Part shown: in pieces, positions 18,966 to 24,933 of the stretch
How the letters are laid out: each line of letters starts with the position of its first letter
How positions within the stretch are numbered: the stretch's first letter is position 1
From: Hemicentrotus pulcherrimus
Taxonomy: Eukaryota; Echinodermata; Echinoidea; Camarodonta; Strongylocentrotidae
Reading direction: 5' to 3'
Assembly: GCA_003118195.1 (NCBI GenBank)
Contig: BEXV01003694.1
Location: 9,345 to 34,277 of the forward strand
Length of the DNA: 24,933 nt
The notes under the pieces: generated by a model
The model's input: the letters and a program-made list of their open reading frames with translations, nothing else
What the model was told of the DNA's origin: nothing
Database searches by the model: none
Position numbers and translations under genes: made by a program

Positions 18966-19732
18966 CATTGTCTCTTACAAAGTTTGAATATTTTTTTTTT
19001 AACCAGAATTTATGGAATTATTTTAAAAATAATTCAAAAATAATACATCTAGATAAAAGTATACATTCTCAGGTTTCATTGAATAATAATTTGACAATGT
19101 GTGTTTTGCGTGACTGCTGAAAAATGTGTATGCTACTATGCTTATCAACTAGGGAACCTACGCCCGTAGGTCATAAATGACAGTAATGAGAATTAATGCC
19201 CCCACAAATGGGCACTAATATAGCACATCGACACGGTTTTGATCCTGGGGCCTTACAGTTACGAGGCCATTGCTTCGTCACTGAACCATGACTGTACAAA
19301 GCGGGGGCTAGGGTAGGGGGCAGTTTCCATAAATGAAAAAATAAACAAGAAAATGCAATAATTTTTCAATAATTCATTGCATTTTACCCCGGCTCCCAAC
19401 ATAAAAACAGTCTTCTGTGTGTCCATGCCTTTAGCCATAATGCATGGCCGTCCGGAGGATAATTTTTTATTTTTTATTTTTTTGGAGGGGGGGACCTGCA
19501 ATAAAGTATTGAAAAATTGAAATATTATTGCATTTTCTGTCCTCTAGTTGATAAGCATTGTAGTATACACATTCTTTAGCAGTCACGCTAAACACACATT
19601 ATTAAATTGTTATTCATTAAAATCTGAGAATGTATACTATCATCTAGATCTATTATTTTTTAATTATTTTTTTTTAAACAATTCCATAAATTGGGGTAAA
19701 ACAAAAATATTCCGACTGTATGAGTGACAGTG
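18966..19732. mobile_element. Long-armed inverted-repeat element enclosing a tRNA-like sequence
   Basis: The left arm (about 18966-19151) and right arm (about 19542-19732) are diverged reverse complements. Shared landmarks include AATTTATGGAATT, ATACATTCTCAG, GCGTGACTGCT and ATGCTTATCAACTAG with their complements on the other side. The outer ends read CATTGTC (left) and GACAGTG (right), and TA follows the right end, which would suit a Tc1/mariner-type MITE. No transposase is present. The interior (19152-19541) includes a tRNA-like stretch and AT-rich internal palindromes around 19350-19390. Confidence 0.7.
19228..19290 (-). other. tRNA-like sequence (possible SINE head) inside the inverted-repeat element
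   Basis: The minus strand reads TGGTTCAGTGACGAAGC (A box-like), CCTCGTAAC (anticodon-loop-like, anticodon CGT) and GGATCAAAACC (B box-like, consensus GGTTCRANNCC) at tRNA-like spacing. The acceptor stem does not pair. The likely origin is a tRNA-derived SINE fragment, but chance similarity is possible. Confidence 0.4.
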
Positions 19733-19873
19733 TACGTAGCAGGGTTGACCGGGATGATACATTCTCCGTCCCAGCAGTGGACCAGCGAAGCACATGCGCA
19801 CAGAGTTAGGAATTATTATGACTCGACTAACTTGACGCGAGTTAAATAGTCAAAAACTACAACAACAACTTAC

Positions 19874-20206
19874 CATAAAGTTCAATGTTGACATCATATG
19901 TATAATCAGCAACGTTTCCGGATGGAGTAATTTCACATCTGTACAGGCCTCTATCAGTAATGTTCACATTGCGCATAACCAATGCAAAATCGGGTGTTAT
20001 GCTATATCCCTGTAAGCTCCCAGTAGTCCCCTGATAGTACCACCATGCCAATAATTCTGCTCCTCCGTCTTTCACGAATACATCTGAATGAGACCTTTTG
20101 TACCACTGGGCTGCAAGTATGAGTTCCTCGCGTATATGATATACACAATGAAGTGTGGTCGTTGTGTGAAGCATTATTGGTACAGAAATGATTTGTCCAA
20201 CAGTTT
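19874..20206 (-). CDS. IgSF membrane protein, V-type Ig domain (internal exon)
   Basis: The exon is bounded by the acceptor AATTCTGCAG and the donor GTAAGT, and its 333 bases run in phase 1-1, as Ig-domain exons usually do. The 110 residues show a textbook V-set core: B-strand Cys in TLHCVY (residue 20), C-strand Trp in AAQWYK (34), and the F-strand motif TDRGLYRCEI with D84, G86, Y88 and C90, a 70-residue Cys spacing typical of V domains. One sequon (NIT) precedes the F strand. The exon ends VNIELY, a normal G strand, and joins in frame to the constant-type domain exon. The V-plus-C ectodomain points to a cell-surface recognition or adhesion role, but no ligand can be inferred. The upstream leader exon was not found. 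Confidence 0.85.
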
Positions 20207-20456
20207 CTGCAGAATTGAAAATTGAAATGACAGCATGTGTAGTTAAGAAACAATTTCTAAGATACAGTCTTTATCTTATCATACGTGTAAAAAGTATACA
20301 AATATATACTGTCTTGAGAGGTTGTGGTTAAAACTATGCGCAAGATTCAAGAAATTACTTTTTTTTTTCAAAAAAAAATGATTTTTTTTTTAAATTCTTT
20401 AAATCAAATTAACATGAAGTCAAATAAAAATAAAAAAAGAGGTTCCGGAGGCGGTC

Positions 20457-20750
20457 GTGATGGAGGTCAGAAAGAAGCTTGTAGTCAAATTAACCCCAGC
20501 TGACTTCGAGCGTTGTCATCGCCTTGGCTCGTCTTCACCTGATGCAAATCAGAGGAAAAAACATCGCCCTCTTCTAGTGAAGTTTTCAAGTTGTCACACC
20601 AGGGGACTGGTGATGGGAGCTAGATCCAAGCTGAAACACCCGCCAGACAGAAGCTTTTGTATAATGTCCACCACTGCCCGAAAATAGAGCGATCCTTTAG
20701 CCAAGAAGGGAGGATCTTTGCGGGCATAAAGAACTCAAGCGGCGGCTATA
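20457..20750 (+). pseudogene. LINE ORF1 remnant
   Basis: The open frame 20457-20687 encodes LTPADFERCHRLGSS followed by RPLLVKFSSCHTRGLVM, the pattern of ORF1 proteins in L1/CR1-type LINEs (ERCHRLG, RP-ivKF, R..V). It then breaks at a TAG, and related sequence (SFSQEGRIFAG) seems to continue in the neighbouring frame. No start or N-terminal coiled coil is recognisable. Confidence 0.6.
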
Positions 20751-21315
20751 CCTAGAAAGTAATAACTTTTGATGCAGACATTGATAAGCTCTGAACACCA
20801 ACAGAAAAGTACACCAGCATCTCATTATCACACTTTCAGTATTTTCTTTTCCTTGCAGTTTTTCTATGGCAGGCTTTACATGCCCATTTTATTGCCATAC
20901 GTTATTTTTATACATTTTCTCGTTTAAATGTATTTTCTTATTTAACTACTTTTTTTGTCTCTTTTTTTTTTCTTTCTCACTCTCTTTTAATGTTATGGAC
21001 CCTTCCTTTATTACAGCTTTAAATTTGTTTTCGTTACCTTTTAATCTTTATAGTATATGTATCTCCCATATATGTGTTAATATGTTTTCCGACAATCTTC
21101 TTGACTTGTATTCCCATCAGTAAGACTTCTCATTTTATTTTGTGATTCCAATTTAAGATGTTTAATATAGAAGAAGTTGCTTGTAATATTTTGAAAATAA
21201 TGCAAGTTCGCTAGAGCCCCATGTTAATGATAATTTTGATCATGCCTCTCCAATTGTTTGACATTACTGTTCAGAAAATCAATTTGTTGACGGATTTCGT
21301 AATAAACGTGAAAAT

Positions 21316-22080
21316 GATGTTACTGTCCTACATTTAAATACTAGAAGTATGCTTATAAATGTTGATGCTTTTAATACTCTAACCAGAAACCTCAATGATA
21401 GCTCTACAATAACTGGGGTCACAGAGACTTGGTTTTCGAGTGAGAGTGATGTTAATTTATATTCTGTTTCTGGATATAGTTTGGTGTCTAATTACAGACG
21501 TGATAAAAGAGGCGGTGGTGTTGCTTTATACATCCCAGTTGGTTTGGATTTCCAATTAAGGCATGACTTGAATGTGATGACTGATCAATTGAAATCTATT
21601 TTTGGAGTGTTTTATTCCTGGCAAAAAGAATGTTATCTTTGAAGTTATATATAGACCTCCCCAGAGTAATATAGATCTAACTGTGAATGAATTGCAGAGT
21701 ATAATGTTGAACCCACTATTTATTAATAAGTCAATATTCTTAATGGGAGACTATAATATCAACCTTCTTCAATGTGATGAAAATGACCATTATTTGTTTA
21801 AATATCATCTTGTCAATTTCTTTCATGCCATTAATTACAAAACTCAGAAGGGTATGTGATAGTTCATCTATCCTTATTGATAACATATTTTGTAATTTGC
21901 AACCTTTTCCATCTTCAGGTATTATGATATCAGATCTTTCAGATCATTTCCCCATGTTCACTAGAGTGAACTTTCGTAATACTGCTCATAAACATGAATG
22001 TAAAAATATTCGTAAAAACAAGCCTACTAACATTGAAGAGTTTCGAGAAGCACTAACGGCAACTGACTGGAGTGCAGTTT
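21316..22080 (+). pseudogene. LINE apurinic-type endonuclease domain remnant
   Basis: The endonuclease/exonuclease/phosphatase fold motifs appear in order: VLHLNTRSM, ITGVTETWFSS (catalytic Glu), RGGGVALYIP, VIYRPPQSN, FLMGDYNINLL (Asp/Asn pair), SSSILIDNIF and SDLSDHFPMF (terminal SDH). At least two frameshifts (near 21610-21640 and 21810-21850) split it over three frames. All the catalytic signature residues are still legible, so the decay is recent to moderate. Confidence 0.8.
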
Positions 22081-22179
22081 AACTTGAAAATGATTTTGAT
22101 ATTTCATTCAACAATTTCTTTAACAAGTTTTTGCTACTCTATGATGAAATTTCGAACTAAGTAAATTCATTTGTGGATT

Positions 22180-22662
22180 CAAGCAAATAAATTGTCTTTA
22201 AATCTGCAAAAGACAAATTATATGTTTTTAGTAATACAATCAAAGTGCTTCCTGGAGATGTATCATTTAATGATGTATTGATAGATAAGGTATCATCAAC
22301 AAAATTCCTTGGTTTGCACATTAATGAGCAAATTAAAAAAAACCATGTAAATCATCTTTTGTCAAGAAACATTGGCATAATACATGAATTGAAATCAATG
22401 TTACCTAAAGGCATCCTTAAAATAAACTTCTCAACATTAATCCCTCCCTATCTTGATTATGTGTGTTCTTGCTTGGAGTAGCTCTCTTAACACTAACCTT
22501 GAAAAATTATACTTGATTCAAAAGAGGATCTTACGAATTATTTGCATACAAGGCATATTCAAGCCGCTTTTTTATAGACTTTTAACGGTGCAAGATATTT
22601 ATCTCCTTCAACTGGGTTCTTTAAAGTTGATATTCATTGAAAAGCACATACATGGCAAATAA
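22180..22662 (+). pseudogene. LINE RT C-terminal (thumb) remnant
   Basis: It reads KVSSTKFLGLHINEQIKKNH, GIIHELKSMLPKGIL, STLIPPYLDYV and then, after a frameshift at about 22470, WSSSLNTNLEKLYLIQKRIL and FYRLLTVQDIYLLQLGSLK. These are the standard segments after the RT palm in CR1/Jockey-group LINEs. No catalytic box is present upstream. Confidence 0.8.
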
Positions 22663-22780
22663 TATATTACTGGAAAGCAAAAAGCATCGAGATTACCTAG
22701 ATATTTACTAAATATCATATCAACATATTACAATCCCTCTAAAACACAATTTAGAAACCTCTCTAAGATTCATGGAACAC

Positions 22781-23489
22781 GGAAGTTGAATTGTAGTGTG
22801 ATAAACTGTTTTTGTGACGTAGCTATGTGGACCCAGCTTGCGCGCCGCAAACAGTACAAATACATACAACGCGTAAAACACCATCTTTCACCAGTATACC
22901 CCGTCCAATTTTACATGCTATTATTTTTTTGTTACATTTACGTATGCAAAGAAACAATACACGATTATAGAATAACAAGATTGATGTTTTTTTGGTTCAG
23001 ATATTCTTCATCGGTTTTGTAAACCTGTCAAATTAGCGTTAAATTGGACCATATTAGCTAATGTTTCTGATACAAATTTATAACTAACTCTTACAACTGT
23101 ATGTAAAGAATAGCTTGTCTGTCAAAGATCAAGTTAAAATTGGAAATGAGATTGTATTTGTAAGAAGCAAGCTTTTATTTTAATGATTTTGCCTTTGTTT
23201 CTGATTCAAATTTACAAGTAACTGTAGTGTTATTAATTAAAGAATAGATCGACTGTCATGTCGGCGGGCGTCATCATGCATCAGCTCTACATACAATTTG
23301 CTAGCGAGTAGTAAATGTATACGGTGCACAGCCAGCGCCCGGGGAACCGCTCCGTCTCTGGGCCATGGCCAGCCACACACACTCGGGCCCGGTCGGCTAC
23401 GAGTCAATGTGCAAGTGTGGATATGAATGCACTTAAAAGTTCTACGATTGTGGACAAATTTATGACAAAGACAACACCCTCTTGTAAAC
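22781..23489. other. Non-coding DNA with a diverged direct repeat and a GC-rich patch
   Basis: TGTTTCTGATACAAATTTA at 23062-23080 recurs with one change at 23196-23214, and AAAGAATAG recurs at the same 134-base offset (23105 and 23239). Bases 23320-23400 are GC-rich with several CpG, unlike the surroundings. No exon was recognised. Confidence 0.45.
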
Positions 23490-23822
23490 CTAACAATTCT
23501 CCGTGTTGTAATTGGGATCAAGCCTGGTATTATCCAGATTGCCCCTTGGCCTAGCATCACCAAAGTCCTGACGGTCTACATCTGGTGGAAGTTGTTGCTC
23601 TGGTTTATGTAGGTATGCTTGAGCTCCGGCTCCAAGTAAGGCCGTGGCATCACCAGCACCAGTATCTTGACGAGCAGCCTCATGTAAATCGTCATCTATT
23701 CCACCTATTTCGCACTGGTCATTGTCACTACTCATAAAAATATATGAGCACATACTGTCCTCATCATTCTCCTCCTGAACACTTTCGACTTCAAAATATA
23801 ATTCTAAGTCAAGATCGGCCAT
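23490..23822 (-). CDS. Hypothetical acidic protein, 110 codons
   Basis: The ORF starts at an ATG in good context (AGTATGGCC) and ends at TAG. The translation begins MADLDLELYFEVESVQEEND, is strongly acidic in its first 60 residues, and then becomes Gly/Ala/Gln/Arg-containing (DTGAGDATALLGAGAQAYL, DVDRQDFGDARPRGNLDN). Composition is protein-like and not low-complexity. I found no named domain. It may be a lone ORF, the first exon of a gene, or a domesticated or decayed repeat. It faces the same way as the IgSF gene but carries no signal peptide, so it is not that gene's leader exon. Confidence 0.3.
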   Translation of the reverse strand: MADLDLELYFEVESVQEENDEDSMCSYIFMSSDNDQCEIGGIDDDLHEAARQDTGAGDATALLGAGAQAYLHKPEQQLPPDVDRQDFGDARPRGNLDNTRLDPNYNTENC

Positions 23823-24933
23823 ACTCGTAATGATAAGCGGACATTCGTAAAGACAACAACATGAATTGAAGAAGCACACCGATGTGTTTTACACGCAATT
23901 CGATCAATACTCTTTTTGTGCTCGTTATCATAGTAGTCCATATATCGACGTCATTCGATAACGTGACTCCGGGACCCGAATCAGGGGCGCTTATCAGGGT
24001 GGATGTTTATCAACATTGGATTTGCGATTTCTGCGTTCTGTTTGCCTCTTGGACGCTGGAATGAATCCAATAATGATCTAGACCTATAACCTTTGCATTT
24101 ATATGTGATTTAACCACATTGAGAAGCAATGAATTTCACCTTTAACGTACGACGATTCTGGTGTCCTTCCACAGGTACTTGTCCGCATTTTAAAGCCCCA
24201 CTGTCCTACTTGTAGCTACTTGCTCCCTCTATATAGAAAACTCCCCTAATCAGTGCCTGTTGGTCCCCCATGATCCTCTAATTATTATGTTATTTGAGAG
24301 CCGAGTTGATGAGATAGCCACCTGTCAGTGACATTGCTGTGTGGTCTAATCCCTCCTGGCCAAACTAGTGCAGATAAGCTTTAAATGAAAATAGTCAAGT
24401 TCATGACCATGCTACACAAAATGCCTTTGCATTTCACTTACCCCAAGTAAGGACAAAGTTTACTTTGATTACTTTGGTTTTTACTAGACCTAGGTTATGG
24501 AACTCTCTAGGCTCTAGCGTTAAGCAATCTGTTAGTCTCTCTTAATTTAAGTGTACACTTAAGGTTTATCTTCTCGATAAATACTGTGACTCATAGAGTA
24601 GCTAATTTGTGTAGTTATTATGGTGCCAAGATCTATTATGTATTACCATAAATGTAAAATTTTTCGGTGCAATCTTGACATTCTTTACCTTAAGTCTTTA
24701 CACAGGGGCGGATCTATCGTGTGCTATTAAAGGGGAGATTTGATCCAATGCAGAGCATCGTCCACGAGCCGCGTATTATTTGTGTGTGCTATTTTGAACC
24801 CACGTAACTGATGTTTTCCTGGCATCTACTAACATGTACTAATATTGTGTGGGTCTGGACACATAATGGCGTGTTTCTGTCCACATCACATTTTCACTTG
24901 GCATCCCAAGGGGGGAGGGGCGGGGGGGGGGGG
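23823..24933. other. Unannotated DNA, with a possible transposon terminus and terminal poly-G
   Basis: No gene was recognised. CAGGGGCGGATCT at 24703-24715 resembles the CAGGGGCGGATC ends of common hAT-type non-autonomous elements, but no partner terminus is visible before the window ends. The last 25 bases are almost pure G. Confidence 0.35.

Larger units (their letters stand above)
14930..19873 (-). other. 4.9 kb phase-1 intron between the two Ig-domain exons
   Basis: The intron runs from the GTAAGT donor after the V-type exon to the TTTTTCAG acceptor before the C-type exon. It carries a LINE relic, a SINE and two inverted-repeat elements (annotated separately). About 17263-18055 and 19733-19873 show nothing I recognise. 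Confidence 0.7.
20440..22780 (+). mobile_element. CR1/Jockey-group LINE with the RT core deleted
   Basis: In order on the plus strand are a piece of ORF1 (20457-20687), an endonuclease region (about 21316-22080), a short post-endonuclease linker, and the C-terminal RT/thumb region (about 22180-22662). The expected RT palm (about 300 residues including the catalytic YADD-type box) is missing between roughly 22165 and 22180. The element lies antisense upstream of the IgSF V-type exon, probably in an intron. Its 3' limit is unclear. Confidence 0.78.

Noticed and set aside
20002..20253. Minus-strand ORF beginning MFLNYTCCHFNF
   Set aside because: It overlaps the V-type Ig exon in another frame and reads through its splice acceptor.
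22181..24933. Leader (signal peptide) exon of the minus-strand IgSF gene
   Set aside because: I looked for a minus-strand ATG, a hydrophobic leader and a phase-1 donor; a GGGGTAAGT donor near 24436-24446 exists, but the sequence before it is closed by stops without a leader peptide.
1..24933. A new multi-gene functional system
   Set aside because: Apart from two partial membrane protein genes, the window is repeats and transposon relics; nothing links genes into a pathway or complex.

Overview
The window looks like nuclear DNA from an animal, most likely a marine invertebrate. The reasons are long AT-rich non-coding stretches, exons flanked by GT/AG splice signals with matching intron phases, three different non-LTR retrotransposon relics, tRNA-derived SINE-like sequence, several inverted-repeat DNA elements, microsatellites, and a 46-base N gap (12829-12874). 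There is no operon structure, ribosome binding site or bacterial gene set. An echinoderm or another deuterostome is my guess from the style of the genes and repeats; the sequence does not prove it.

Two host genes can be supported by splicing logic. On the plus strand, the 3' part of a type I membrane protein gene starts before the window. It has exon 3-198 (Thr/Pro/Ser-rich stalk and start of the membrane helix), exon 694-863 (end of the helix, basic cytoplasmic tail) and probably exon 1877-2113. On the minus strand lies an immunoglobulin-superfamily (IgSF) gene with four consecutive exons: an Ig V-type domain (19874-20206), an Ig constant-type domain (14636-14929), a linker with a first membrane helix (14083-14265), and a terminal exon with a second membrane helix ending at a stop codon (13790-13938). 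All three introns are phase 1 and the frame stays open through every junction. The 5' exon with the signal peptide was not found. The two genes converge on about 11.7 kb of repeat-filled DNA.

Region by region: 1-2113, 3' end of the plus-strand membrane protein gene. 2244-2600, 4870-5157 and 9751-9881, three members of an unusual repeat family built from the palindrome ACCATGGT. 3050-3640, short direct repeats. 5158-6780, nothing recognised. 6780-7050, CA/TG microsatellites and a small palindrome. 7690-9735, an L1-like LINE on the minus strand, broken by frameshifts. 10850-11420 and 12055-12330, pyrimidine- and purine-rich low complexity. 12719-13100, poly-G tandem units around the N gap. 13161-13779, an inverted-repeat element directly downstream of the IgSF stop codon. 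13790-20206, the IgSF gene, whose 4.9 kb intron holds a LINE relic (15085-16905), a SINE (17021-17262), a CpG-rich inverted-repeat element (18056-18760) and a long-armed inverted-repeat element with a tRNA-like sequence inside (18966-19732). 20440-22780, a third LINE that has ORF1, endonuclease and RT C-terminal pieces but lacks the RT catalytic core. 23490-23822, an acidic ORF of unknown nature on the minus strand. The rest to 24933 is mostly featureless and ends in poly-G.

No multi-gene functional system is visible. The best leads are the IgSF gene with two C-terminal membrane helices, the hairpin element sitting in its probable 3' UTR, and the ACCATGGT palindrome family.
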